Assembly: GCA_000507305.1 (NCBI GenBank)
Contig: DF239160.1
Span: 194,271 to 258,270, forward strand
Direction: 5' to 3'
Origin: Breviolum minutum Mf 1.05b.01
Taxonomy: Eukaryota; Sar; Dinophyceae; Suessiales; Symbiodiniaceae
Length of the DNA stretch: 64,000 nucleotides
The notes beneath the pieces were generated by a model that had not been told where the DNA came from, did not search any database, and was given only the letters and a program-made list of their open reading frames with translations. Every line of letters begins with the position of its first letter. The stretch's first letter is position 1. The position numbers and the translations under genes are program-made. Below are positions 35,718-48,900 of this stretch, piece after piece.

Positions 35718-36461
35718 ATTAAGGTAAAACAGCAAAAGACAAAGGGCTTTCTAAACAAAAATTGCTTTTGAAAAAAATCGTTCCTAATCTCATGAGGACT
35801 TTGATGGCTCAATCTATTCCCAAACATTTTCCCACTAGATTTTCGGCATCCACCATGATGAACCAGAGTTTGAACATTTGCTCAGGTGTCGAGAAGTTTC
35901 TGAACAAACCTGGTAGACCTCAAGCTGTTGCCCCTGGATTTTGCTAAATCTCGACAGATGGGACATGCTTAAATATACTAGTGGCAAATGACATGAGTCT
36001 TAACCGACATACCCCCAAAATCCCTAACGCACATGTCATCTGGAAAAACCCATGAAATCAGAGGTGTCACCTAAAACACACATGTGATAGCATCTAATCA
36101 AATCATGGATGATGGACCACTGCGGCATGGTTGAAGCATCTCTGCACTAGACTATGACTTTTCAGGTGTTCCCCAAAGCTTTTCCAAGTGTATCATCCCA
36201 AAGCCACCTTTTTTTTACATCAATGTGGTGCCTTCGGTTCTGCAGAAGAAAACAAGTAATAGTCAACAAACACACACAACTTTAGAGCATACAAAGGACT
36301 CCTTTCATACTCCTTCTACGTTCTCTTGAACAGAAAAAGGTAAAACTACCAAGAATCATCATGTTTCAATTGGTAGTTTCTCAAAATTCCCGCACCAACC
36401 ATCTCTTTCCTGAAAAACCACTTCAAACATGGCAAGCCAACCGATTTTGGACCAGCGTCAC

Positions 36462-36545
36462 CAGGCCGGTCCAAAAACCACCGGGGAACCTCATCACTAA
36501 GGAGACAAATATTTGGCCAAGAGCTTCTTGGTGGGCGAGAGGAAC
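36462..36545 (-). CDS. exon candidate
   Basis: 28 codons, phase 0 to 0: VPLAHQEALGQIFVSLVMRF then PGGFWTGL. Strong acceptor ttgctcag|G, donor CTG|GTGACG (or an earlier CCCG|GTGGTT). Confidence 0.3.
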
Positions 36546-36948
36546 CTGAGCAAGCAATGATGGGAATGGATACACGTCACCGTCTAATTAAGGGGGAGGC
36601 AATAAAAATCCTTCAGTTTCTTACCAACATGAAACATTTTGTTGGGGTGACATTTTTCATGGGTCCTAGTTTTGAGACATGCATGGCTCCCCCCCCAAGA
36701 ATAGATAGAGTGCTCGTAGTGAATCTGAACACTTCGCTATGTGGCCCACCTATTGTTGTTGGATCATTTTCATTTCATCAGTCTACCAATCTGGCCACAT
36801 TATAATATTTCACCAACCTAGATTTCCCTGAAATAGCCGGGGATTTCCCTTAATTACTAAACCACCATTTGGGGTGATGTTCTGTGAATCAAACTAAAGT
36901 GATCATTGTAATCCCTGCTTCACCTGGATGGCTTCAAAGTTCATCATA

Positions 36949-37063
36949 CACTCCCCGAAACCAACAGCAAGGGTTGCACCTGAAAATAGGCCCGCCGTAC
37001 CCCAAAGGGACTAGTATTCCAACGATCCATTTGCAGGTGATATTTTAGCTTCAGGGAGGGTAG
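36949..37063. repeat. FB-C copy
   Basis: CTCCCCGAAACCAACAGC left, TTTTAGCTTCAGGGAGGG right. Confidence 0.8.
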
Positions 37064-37159
37064 TTCATCATATGTTGTCCTGTGTCTGTTCTCAATTTCT
37101 AGATGTCCTACAGCTTCTACCAGAATATCTTACATGTTCTCAATTCCTAGATATCCCAC

Positions 37160-37238
37160 CATGTTCAACCCAAAACACTTCCGTCTTCTCCTTCTCCTTG
37201 GGGTTTGCGGGAAAACCAAGGCGAAACAACACATGGCC
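37160..37238 (-). CDS. exon candidate
   Basis: GHVLFRLGFPANPKEKEKTE then VFWVEH, acceptor acaag|G, donor CATG|GTGGGA, phase 0 in, 1 out. It could follow GPI exon v by phase, but does not resemble the PGI C-terminus. Confidence 0.3.
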
Positions 37239-37609
37239 CTTGTTTCTATGCCTACGTGGTGGTTTTTTTGTCACCTATTTGAAAGATGATGTGTCAAAAT
37301 GGGAGAAATCTTCCCCCCAGGGTTTTGGTAGGTGAAAATTGAAAAACATATTTGAAACCACTAGGTCGTTGAAGTTAATTCACTAGGTGATGGTGGTTTC
37401 ATATATGAACAGCTACAGTGCCCAAATCAACAGTTTTAGTAGTTTCATCTAGTATCTGTTGATGAAACCATCACCTAGTTGATTTCTTTTCAAACCCCTT
37501 CGCAGGATGAGATTCATCATGATATGATTGATAATCTATTCTCACATGCCAAAATATGATCACCATCATTGCCATCATTTTCCAGCCAAATGCTTGGGAG
37601 GCGATTTCA

Positions 37610-37728
37610 TACTGTTGATGGAAGAAATCCCAAACAACTACCTGGGATGTATTAAACCCTGAAAATAATGGGATAAACATGGATAAACTACCTATCAACT
37701 GGTGCAGGATTTCTTCCATCAACAGTAT
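37610..37728. repeat. FB-D copy
   Basis: Full termini on both sides; interior in the opposite orientation to most copies. Confidence 0.9.
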
Positions 37729-37983
37729 GACCTATTCATTGGGCCGTTGGTTCACAGTTGAGGTTGATTTTCCCACTGCTGAAGCAGGCTTTAGGCATGT
37801 GTTCAACATACCAGGTGGGCCCCTACTACTTGTTAAATATGTTAAATGGGGTTTGAATAAACCCCTATAAATTGAAACTTTGTATAACTCTACTACCTAG
37901 GAAGGGTTATTTGTAACCCGTTCAGAAACTGCTAAGTGGTTTTTTGGAGCCCACCTTGTAGACCTCTTAACCAACACCCCCAG

Positions 37984-38105
37984 GACCCACGGACAGAACG
38001 CTCCCGAGGAACTTGGAATCATCTGCAGAGCCTTTCCTTGCTTGACTCAAATAGCCTCGCACCTACCAGTCGACCGCTGGTTTTGGAGTCGTCAACGGGA
38101 AGCGG
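37984..38105. other. coding-like island, strand ambiguous
   Basis: On the plus strand, acceptor ccccag|G and donor GCGG|GTGAAG enclose a 40-codon open frame (NAPEELGIICRAFPCLTQIA). On the minus strand the same DNA gives KGSADDSKFLGSVLSVGPG and, across an improbable 30-bp gap, TRFPLTTPKPAVD. All assigned genes are on the minus strand, but the plus reading is simpler. A plus-strand frame VEVDFPTAEAGFRHVFNIPG with donor CAG|GTGGGC lies just upstream at 37,757-37,812. Confidence 0.3.
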
Positions 38106-38393
38106 GTGAAGAAATGCCACCCCAACATGTTGCGGGAAAAAAATACATAGTATATAGATATATATATATACATAAATAAATATTACAATGTATGTATATA
38201 TATATATATATAATTATATAACATGAGAATCAAATTAAAAAGATAATCCATATTCGGAAAAACAAAGGCAAATGTTCAATAGACACTTTGGGATGGTTTG
38301 AATTCAAAACTTAAAATGGAAGATTAATTTGAAATCATTCAATACCTAAGAGGCTTCCAATTCGTCAAAAATAAAGTGGCAGAAATATGATTT

Positions 38394-38499
38394 ACACCCC
38401 CCAAAACTAACATAGCACCTGGCATGAGGCCTTTCCAAAAGGAAACTATTCCAACCATCGATTTCAGGTGCGAACTGTTAGTTTCAGGGAGGCTATACC
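38394..38499. repeat. FB-C copy
   Basis: AAAACTAACATAGCACC left, GAACTGTTAGTTTCAGGGAG right. Confidence 0.85.
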
Positions 38500-39065
38500 A
38501 CCGCAAATAAAACGGATTCAACAGGTAAACCTGGACAGTCCTTGAAGCTTGAAAAGAGACCAGAAAACTGAAAAACTGTAAGTTGTATGCGTTTTATATA
38601 TATATATATATGTATAAATACATAGTGATATACTGATATACTTCATAAATATATATATATGAAACCCTGTGGAAACATGTGGAAACTAGCTCTTTTTATT
38701 CGGACTGTCGACTGACTTGTGTTTTTTCAAAATTAATGAAGAAAGCGACACCCTTTGAATGGGTGTCTCTGTGTGTGTGTGTGGTGGATTTTCCGATTTC
38801 TTTGGCCAAGAAAATAAACTCCAGTATAATCAAAGGTGGCAGCAAAAAGTGAACCTATCAAACACATTGTTTGCTGTCGAATAGAAACAAAGTTCCATAT
38901 ATTACAACGTTAGTTAATAAACAAAAGGATGTTTAAACATGTTTATATACCTTATTCATTTGTCTATCTTTCACATTGCAGAAGCACAAACTGTTCGCCC
39001 TGACATGTTGTGTTTGCAACCGTTAAAAAAACATTCGATAAACATGAATACATTGGATAAACTAC

Positions 39066-39133
39066 CCCTTTTGCACGGGTGGACAGCGCATAACGCCAGG
39101 ATTTTCTCGAATTTGACATCACCAGCATCACGG
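39066..39133 (-). CDS. weak exon candidate
   Basis: RDAGDVKFEKILALCAVHPC after acceptor ttcgcag|C, donor AGGG|GTAGTT. Phase does not fit GPI exon v. Confidence 0.2.
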
Positions 39134-39261
39134 CTGCGAAACAAAACTCCCCAAAAGCACCAGAATTTAAGCGCAATGTTGTAAGGGAAGATCAGCCCTC
39201 TTTTGAGCCACTTCGAAGAGATTCGCCAAAATGTATGAGTTTGAGTTCATGTTCCACAAGT

Positions 39262-39375
39262 TTACAGTCTCTGAAACCAACAGCTCGTCCCTGAAAATGG
39301 TATATAGATCCCACAAGGAAATCCATCTTCCAACCACCAATGTTTAGGTGCTATGTTAGTTTCAGGGAGGGTAGG
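39262..39375. repeat. FB-C copy
   Basis: CTCTGAAACCAACAGC left, TGCTATGTTAGTTTCAGGGA right. Confidence 0.85.
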
Positions 39376-39756
39376 TAGGTGAAAATTTAAAACTGTGAAA
39401 CCACAACCAACAGAACAGCTGTTTTTCATCCACCCATTCGATCAGTATTCTGTGGCTTAAAAAGTCATACCTAGAATCAGCTAAAGTTTAGCTCTTCAGC
39501 GGCTGGGGGCTGCTGGAATATGGGACACAAATCCCACAAAACTGTGCCCCCAAAAAACCGCAACACAAGTCCCTTAACCAATAGCAGCTCAACAAAACTG
39601 GAAGGCAACCCACTAATCCCCTAGAAAACTAACATGGAACCCCAAAAAAACTTCGCAGCTTTGCTTCAAATGAATTGCCCATTCCAAACAGATGGATGTT
39701 GTTAGGTGGGTGGGTCCACCCTTAACATTTTTTCAGGGGCTAAAATACAAATTACA

Positions 39757-39865
39757 CCCCTAACATGGAACCTGAGAAAAAAAACCCTGGAAAAGGAAAA
39801 TCATCTTCCAGTTCCCATCATTTTCAAGTTCTATGTTAAACTTCAGGGGCTAAAATACAAATTAT
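39757..39865. repeat. FB-C-related hairpin
   Basis: TAACATGGAACCTGAGAAAA left, CAAGTTCTATGTTAAACTTC right; flanked on both sides by the direct repeat AGGGGCTAAAATACAAATTA. Confidence 0.75.
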
Positions 39866-39897
39866 AAGACACGACAAACCCACGACAAACTCCCCAC

Positions 39898-39934
39898 CTC
39901 CTTGGCCAAGACTTTGCCGAGTTCAACACCCCAC
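39898..39934 (-). CDS. GPI: GPI exon v (second PGI signature)
   Basis: G completes Gln, then [12 protein letters not shown]; the Lys of ELGK is the conserved catalytic-region Lys. Acceptor tttcag|G, donor GAG|GTGGGG, phase 0. Following PGI sequence (VRxxL...STxxLLxxYL) was not found downstream. Confidence 0.95.
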
Positions 39935-42900
39935 CTGAAAGGATCTTTCAGCGATTTTTCACGTGGACGTGGAAACTTCCCCACGTTTCTCGAAGTTTCC
40001 AAAGGATTCGTTTTTATGGTTGGATGATTTTTTTGTTGTTTGAAAAAACAACCAACGAAAAATGCAGTTGAAAGATGAGGCGAAGATAATCTTTAATGAA
40101 TTAATATTGGAATATACAACTATCACGCTAAACTGGTGAGCAAGATTTTCGAACCATCCGCATTATTGACTATGAAGTCCTTCAAAACGTAGCGTTATGT
40201 GATTTGTTTTGCCTTGGTGATTAACATGTCGCATAGCTGGAACAGCTTCCAGGTGTGTGTATAATCTGTTCTTGACCAAGCATTCTGAAGCCACAATGCA
40301 TTCAACTATCACCCCTTAAACTGGGGGTTGCACCATTTTGGCAGTCACAACATTTAGACACATATTTAGCACTTTTTTTGTACGGGACAATCTATTTGAG
40401 ACATAATCTATCTGACGTCAAGAACAAATCTTGACAACTTGTTCTATGATGTTATATGCCTGACTGAATAAGTACAGCCTCGGGGTTCTACAAGCTCAAA
40501 AGGTGCAAGGTTTCAGTCATAAATCGCAAGTCCCAACCAATATTCCGATGCGTATCATGAGCCTACGAAGTCTACGGATGATGGATGACTACAACGACAA
40601 ATGTGTACAGCACAAAGACACAAATATCTTGAACGATAGAAAACGACACCATGGGAACAAGTTGATGGCACAGTTCCTATGCATTGTTTGGAAATAAGCC
40701 GATGTGCTCAGTGCTCACGCCGTTCTGACCAAACTTGCGTAATCCAAAGCATGCTCACTAGTGATTTCCAAGCATACTCACACTTCAGTAGTAAAAATCA
40801 CTTATATGGCAATGTGTTCAAGGATAGTAAAGTAAACCGACCCATCAACATTACCAACTAAAATCATTGGTTGATTAACCACAGGATACCACAGGATCAT
40901 TGGTTGATTCTAACTGGTTGGTACTCAACCCTCACCTTCTCGGTCGTTTGCTCATCATTTAGTACGAAAAATCATCCAAGCTGATCATGAATCATGCTCA
41001 TCACACCCCTGAAAATTCACGGCTGGAACTGAACAAAAAATCACCCAATTGAAAAGGAACATCATCTAAACCATCCACCTCCCTTTTTGTGTTCCAGCCA
41101 TGTTGTCATTTTTGCGGGGTCCTTTTTTTGCACAGCCCATCCAGCTGAGGTCTCAGCTGATCAAAGGAGTTGACATTCAAAAGCCAACCTAAAGGGCTCT
41201 GACGGGTAGATTTTTGAAGCCCCGACATGCACCAACTGGGGGAAACACCCATCAAGAGCTGGGAGTTTTAACCAAAACAAGGAATCCCTAAAACGTTGGT
41301 CAAAATGTTGTACAAGCAGAGCAACCAACAATGATGGTTTGTAATTATATATCATTACAGTAAACCACTTTTCTTAGGGATTATGAAGTTTCTACATGTT
41401 TCTATGCCACTTCCTTTGGGATGAAGTTTCATTGACTTCGAATTGCTTGGTGCTTGGGAAAAAATCCCCCAATGGTGGTTTAATGTTGATTTATTATGGT
41501 AGAAAGTAAAAAATTGCCTAAACACAAGTTGATGGGTCAGAAATACCACCAAATATGCGGTGACCTCGGCTGAGGTCGCTATCAAATTCACCAAAAAAAA
41601 ACCGCGAATAGTGTGATCTGCCCTATCAATTCAATAATCCCGCAATGGCAACTTGTTCAAATGCCGAACAAAAACAAACGCCTCAACAGTTGAGTTCCCT
41701 TCACTCTCCATCATAGGAATGCCCGATGGAATTCCCGCAACTGAAAACTGCATTCACTTGCCACTTCATATTCTTTCAAAAAAAAACAATCTCAACCCGT
41801 TCAGTAAGATTTTTTTGTATGAAATTGGAAAAAGGTATGTTCGACCCTTTCTCTCAACCCTTTTGTTCAACTTGATTCGGAATGTTGCTTGTGAGAAAAA
41901 ACCGGTTTTTGGATCCCTAAAATTAAAGCTGTAAGCAATCCTGTAAGCGGTTGCTACGACTCCCTTGACGACAACACCATTGTGGTGACGTTACCCTAGA
42001 GTTTTTACTTGGATGATCAGCACTCTAGTTAGAGCAGGCCAAAGGCAGGGAAAACTCACCATGCTTGGGGGATAGGACTATCTGATCATGCAAGTAATGC
42101 ATCACAGTATACTTAGCATGTTCCCTACTTGGATGTCCCAGGAAGTTGGTAAATGGTTTGGAAATGGGTTATATGGGGAATATTGGGGTTGCAACCCACT
42201 TACTAATCATTTACTAACTTCCTGGGACTTCCAAGTAGCCCCAAAATTGCCACTGGAAAAGGGGGAGGTTGATTCATTGATGATATATATGATAGGATCC
42301 CAACATCTGAAAAGATAAGTTCCGAAAAACTACCCTCCCTGCAACTAACATAGCCCCTGAAAATAGACCCCTGGAACAGGAGATTCTTATTGGAAACCAT
42401 CATTTTCAGGGGCTATGTTACGTTAGTTTCAGGGAGGGTAAGCACAATTTGTAGATCTGCGAAAAAAAACACTCCAAGAATTCACCCCCCAAAAAAAAAT
42501 CGCATCGGCATTTGAATCAAAGGTAAGATATTTTTTTCGTTGGACTCTCTTGTCGGTGAGGACCCATGGAAGTTTTGTAGCAACCACTAGTGGCTCCATT
42601 TAGAACTGATCATGGTTCTTAGTTACTCAAGTCCTTTAACTCAATGCCCCATCAAATTGGGGAGGCTTTTTTTTCGACCTAAAAGTTTGTGAGTCCCCAA
42701 ATCCACCAAGCAATGAATGGATGAATGGTCCATGTTTGTTTTTGAGAGATGAATGGGATTCAAATGCCACTAATTTTTTAGACATACTCATTTCATGTTT
42801 ATGCGATCAGTTTTCCCAAGAAATCTCGCATTCATGGTGGAAAAGTCAAGCCTTCTACAGCGAAAAATCCTGCAATTTTTGAGATTTGATTGGGCTTTTT

Positions 42901-45900
42901 TGAGCACTCAATCCCTCCCGTTCACAGCTCCCCCGACATCCAATTTCATTAAGATATCATTGGGTTGAATCATAATACCCATATCATCCATGTATGGTAT
43001 ATCTACCCACATTTGGTTGATTTTTGTGGTAAATGTAGGTACATATACCATACATGGATTGTTTGGGATATGACCAATCTAAAATCTCAACGCTATTTGG
43101 GGGGATTCATCACCGCCATTACAAAATGCTTTCTATTTTGAGATAATGATCCAAAAGCAATCTCAATACCAGGACTAAAGTGAGTAGCAAACTTGGCTGA
43201 TTCACATCATAAATACTACTGTAAACTGAGTAGTAAAGACCCTCCAAACTACCCAAAGGTACCAGGATGCCCAAACCAATGGTGGCGGTACGATGTTCAT
43301 ACATGGCCAACAATTGACCCAGCCTGACACAAGGTGCCATCAGGTGGTAACAAGGTGAACAAAAATGCCAGGAACATAGGAAAATGTAGGAAACTGGTGG
43401 GGTTCAAAAATATTTTTCGGGTTTTAGTATTGTTTAAAGTAAATTCTTCTGTGCGTTTATTAGGCTGTCAAAACTTGCTTTTGAAACAAACAAAGAAAAC
43501 ATGTATTTCGGCCGCAAGATTTCAGTAGTCAATGCTGGGATCTATTGTTGAAAAAGGTCCCTATATTCAGGAGGCCAGGATTTCCCACAAGTCCTGGGAA
43601 AATCCTGGCTCCTGAAATGGCGTGCTTCCTTGGTTTTCTTGATCCCGAAATCACGGACCCAAAGCAAGGAATGATGGAATGACCAGGGATTTTCACATTT
43701 TCGCGAAAGTTGCGCCAATGGATCTGTCGGTTTCTTGGTCAAATATATGGAAACTCGGAAAAACCACGGTGGATAAATAAAATCTGGCTATTCACATAGT
43801 CAAAAACCTAAAATCATCTATGGCGACATTTCCTTAGCCGGATTTTGACCGTCAACAGTAATAGAGTAAGAGTAATAGACATAATCAACCAACAAAGGTG
43901 AGTATAGCCCTGAAGTTCAACATAGCTATACTTGAAAAACGATGGTTGGAAGACTACTTTCCATTTTTGGGGATGGTAATATTTTGAAAGGACAAGGTGT
44001 TAAACTTGGGGGGGTGTACAACAAAGGAATTTGAAAGGTTGAAAGATGGCACCTACATGCACCTACAAGAGTGGTGCCCTGCTAGTCATAAATCGAGTCG
44101 TACGTGGAGTGGCATGGCCCACTTACAACCTGTGGCTTCTTTGGGCCCACCTTGTAGATGCAGCATTGATGCAACTACCGTAGATTCTAACCTTTTGTGA
44201 AAGCAATCAACCATCAAAGCAGCTTCGGAGCTCATTTTGAAACCTCTTCATTTGGCAACTTCCTGAACGCGTGAAAAACCCTTGCTGTCGGCAACTTCCC
44301 CGGAAAAGGTTGACTGAACTCATCAAAACATGAATTACCCACATTTTTTTCAGTTTCTGAAGCTGCCGGAACGTACAACCTTCAAGTAAATAGCAATTAT
44401 ATATATATATATATACAATATTCCCCATCATCAGTTGGACATGACACTCAACGGTCCGGTCCGGTCCATCCTTCTGGTCCGCTGAAAAACACACCAACGT
44501 TTCATATGTCCATCAATGATTGACCACAACAAAGGATAAATCCCATAGGATCCATGGGACTGGAATATTTACCTACATTTTACCACGCAAATCAACCAAA
44601 TGTAGGTAAATATTCCATACAGGGATCCTACATAGCCTATAGGGAATGAATTGACTGAATTAGAATGTACCAAAACCAACCCTAGGGATCCAATCACCTT
44701 CTGAGAATGGTAGTGGAACCTAAACATTGTGCCGAGATGATTTAAGAGCCCAATCATTGTCATAGAATATGACGGTTGATGGCTAGGGCAACGCAAACCA
44801 ATAACATCAAAAACACATTTTTTCACATTCATTCTCTGAAACCACATGCAACCTTAACCCCAAACCCCCAACAAGTCCGCATTTTTCAGACCAAGCCGAC
44901 CAAGCATTAATTTTATGTTGCTGCTGAGGAACCAGAACGCGTTGCAAACTGGAAGCAATAACGACCTAAGAGCAGGAATGCACCCCTGATGTTTGACGCG
45001 GTTCACCTGAAAATCAGCCCCGGGAAAAGGGGATTCCTTTTGGAAACCATCATTTTCAGGTTCCATGTTAAACTTGGGGAGTGTATCTTTGGGAAAAGGT
45101 TTGCTTCACAAAGTTAAATCGAGAAAACAAAATGAATCGGGATCTGGGATACTTCAAAGTGTGTCAAACACTCATCACAATGCAAGAACAAATAACTTTA
45201 ATCAGTTGGCTGGATCAACTTAAATAGTTCATCTTGGCATACCCGTTCATTTCATCCATCAATCTCCATCACAACTTGAGGGGTATACTGAAGCTACTGC
45301 TGATATACAAAAATTCCTCTCCAGCCTTTGGGTGTTTGAAGCATTGGTATCAATAGAATCTGACGCATTTCTATAGATACAAAAGTTACTGTAAGCATAC
45401 TATACTACGAAATATCAACTACACACAAAAAAAAAAGAAACTTACAGCTAAACTAAACTCTTGGAAACAAAAAAAAAGAGTTTCCAAAATTTCCGAGATC
45501 ATCATGTGCAAACAGTATAGTTTACCCAAGTGAGCCACGAAAAAAACCCTCCTACTTTCCATCATACTGGTTGGTTAATAGGGATCATCATAATGGTTTA
45601 TGAAATAATCCCTATATAATTGGGTAGTATTTCATCCCCTATATAACCTAAACAAAAACCAGGGTCCCTTTTTTATTGCCCAGCATTTTTCTTCCATCAC
45701 CCCATCCAACCAATGGATCCTCCCTCCAGCTCCCTGGGCTTTCGGGCAAGGAGGGCCGATCTCCTGGGAATGTTTTGTGTGCCACGAGCTTCTCAGGAAT
45801 ACCATCAGCCTGAGGGATGTTTCACCACAGGTCCAGGTGGTATGGTAGGGATATTAATATGGGTGTTCCAAAAATAGGGGTACCCCAAAATGGATGGTGA

Positions 45901-48900
45901 AAATAATGGAAAACCCTATTAAATTGGATGATTTGGGGTTACCACTATTTTCGGATACACCCATATTAATTTCTTGAATTCGAAATGGTTTACTATACCC
46001 ATGTGATATGTATGGATTATATAAGTTGAAACTATTGAAATGAGGATCCCATCATTAAGCAAACCCCCAGATTTCATGTTATTTCATATCCATGGTTAGT
46101 TATAGTACACCACCAAAAGACATAACATCTCCCCTGAAAATGGATGGGATTGGAAGACGGCGCTCCGGCTTCCTTTTCAAAAGGACGCGTTAGATTTCCC
46201 GGGGTATCCAAGTCAAGAACCTCCCAAAAGGTGAAAACGGGAATCCCGAATCCAATAGACGGGCCCCTGAAACGTAACATGTCTTCGCCCCTGGAAGAAA
46301 GGAAACCTGGGCACCTATCCCAAGGAAAGGAGTTCATCTTCCAGTTTCATCCATTTTTTCTGGTGCTATGTCATGTTCGTTTCAGGGAGGGTAATCATGA
46401 ATCCCGGTGGTACTAACCACCTGAGATTAATAAAAACAACATTGTAAATAAAGGGATACCAGGATGTACAACACCTTGTAAATGGGATAACCTATCAACC
46501 TCAGTTATCCGGCCGGATTTCAGAACCATCAACGTCGGTACGAGGTTTGCTATCAAATCCCAACGGATGACATCACAAAACCTGGCCTTCAGCTCGTCAG
46601 ATGTCTTGCCCAGGGCCAAGGCATCTGCGGAGATAAGGGAAACGGATGGTGTTTGAAGAACAGAAAATATATTGAGAAAGTAGATCCAAGAAATAGAAAC
46701 CACTAGTTCAGTTTATAATGATCTTTGGAATATATCTCATTTGTTGATTTTTGCTTTTCGCACATTCACTAAACATTAAATCATGACAATGTGGGAAGGA
46801 GTCTCTTGTGAAACGATACCGTCGGAGAGTGGCTTCACAACGCCGGTTGGGATTTTTAGAGATGCTACTGCCAAACTTGATGATTTTTGACATGAGATGT
46901 TCCCTGTATGTTCCATTTACTGTACGTACCACATAGGTTCAACCAAGGCGATACAACAAAGTCATGATTTAAAGCTATGTTGATCGTGTCAAAAAGCTTC
47001 GTTTGTCGGGCCAACCTCATTAACAGCTTTAAAACAGATGCGGTAAGTATCACGCTTGGCAGGCATGCAATCTGGGTAAAATCATCCCGGAATACTATGT
47101 TACTATGGTAAATTATCGGTTAAACAGCATCTTACAAAGCAAACAATGTCGTACCCATAGATCATGGGTTACCATAGTCTTGGACAAAAAAAAATACAAA
47201 AAATACAGCTCATCACGATACAACACAAGCGGTATGTTTGCATTTTGGCATGACAAACAATCCCAAGAAATCCCTTACTGTCTTAGGCCAAACAATCCAC
47301 ACGCAAAACACACACCATACTACCATACCCTGATCTCTTTTGTGAGAGGATCATAAAGTATCTGTATTTTCCTGGCTTTGGGATAACTTACCTAGTTGGT
47401 GGTTTCAACCCATTTGAAAAATAATATAGGTCAAATTGGAAATCTTCCCCAAAATAGGGATGAATATTAACAAAATGAAACCACCACCTACTTGTAGCTA
47501 CACATTTTCCAAATTCCCAGTGTTCAATTTCCTGCAGTGTCCCACCTGGTTGAGCAAAGAAGTTGGACATGAGTTCGTCATGATTTGTCACAGCCTCACC
47601 CGGTAGCTCCACCTGAATTTTCCAGGTGCGCAACGTGGTGGATGATCAAACACCAAGAAACATGGTTTCACCTGGGTGTTTCCTTAAATGGTGGTACCCC
47701 CAAATCATCCATTTTAATAGGGTTTTCCATTGTAAACCATCCATTTTGGGGGTACCACTATTTTTGGAAATACCCACCTGAAAATATGGCGGGGGGGGCT
47801 TCTGGGAAGAGGAGATTCCAAACTTGGAAACCATGGATTTTCAGCTGCTTTAGATGTGTTTGTTTTTCCCGTGAAAGTACCTCCTGTGAGATCCGGTGTT
47901 TTACGGTGGGTATTGTTTTTGACTCTCCAATCGTTGATGCTCTGCCAGTGTTTGGTGTTGGTAGATGTTTTGCAGGTTGGACACTTAATACTTGGACACT
48001 GCTTGAGGTTGGTAGGAAAAACAACTCAGGAATTGTGAGAGGTTTCGTAACACCTTAAATGGCGCAAGTGTTTTGAGCCAAATACTAGTTGGTGGTTATA
48101 ATATTAGTCAAATTGGATCATTTCCCCAGGTAGGGGTGAAAACAAGAAATCTTGAAACCACCACTGAGGATAGATTTCAACTTTTCAGGGGTTGCATGGG
48201 AATATCACTGATGAAGATGGTGAAGATGTTGCCAATGTTGCAGGACAGTAACACAACCATTTGCATCGGCTCGTCCCGACTTAGCTGGAATTCTGGTGCC
48301 ACGTCTAGCACAGTTCTGTTCACAGCACTGACAAGTGAAGCAGCCCTCCATGCCAGTCTCGTAAGATCAGTTATGCTGCTGTCGAGGCTTCTCAGAGTAC
48401 CTTCCACGTCTTCAGGGAGGCGAGCCAATGATTGGGCCGCGTACAGCGAGCAGATGCTGCTCGCCGCACGGCTGTAGGCTGCATCTTTCTCCACGGCCGT
48501 GATGCCGCGGTATAACGGCTCCAAAGCTGGTGTGAGATGCTTGGTCACTTCAGCAGCTATGTCGTCGAAGCGGCATTCGACAGATGCTGAACACCACACT
48601 TGGAGTGGGTCAGACTCTTCTTCTATAGCTCGACCTTTCTCGAGGAACGCCATCCTCGTCCTCACTAAACCACCATTTGGGGTGACCTCGGCTGAGGTCG
48701 CAATAAATTGCCCAGATGAATTGGTTTGAGACGGGGTGCATCTTTGTTGTTTGTGTCACTTTTCCCTTCATCAATCCATATCCCTAACAAAATGTGTCCA
48801 AAAACAACGGTTTCCCCGATCGCCAAGGCACTGGATTTTGTGATGCGGCAAAACCGATGAAATGCGAAGGCACCACTCGACCCTGGTGCATCAACTGATA

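Larger units (their letters stand above)
33066..39897. other. presumed GPI 3' region and intergenic spacer
   Basis: Between the last recognised GPI exon and the possible next gene start. Holds FB-C, FB-D and FB-E hairpins, a TA-rich stretch at 38.15-38.22 kb, and only isolated exon candidates. The GPI stop codon and polyadenylation site should be here but were not identified. Confidence 0.35.

Noticed and set aside
41189..41235. Exon-like minus frame [16 protein letters not shown] with a fine acceptor
   Set aside because: It ends at the true acceptor of GPI exon u; the family sequence runs straight from exon t to exon u, so this is intron. A useful warning about short exon calls.
41680..41740. 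Exon-like minus frame [19 protein letters not shown]
   Set aside because: Lies inside the GPI intron between exons t and u, which join in phase without it.
42060..42111. Minus frame [17 protein letters not shown] with a GTGAGT donor
   Set aside because: Same GPI intron; not needed by the protein, acceptor weak.
46074..46416. Overlapping ORFs on both strands
   Set aside because: Explained by a large FB-C-type repeat.
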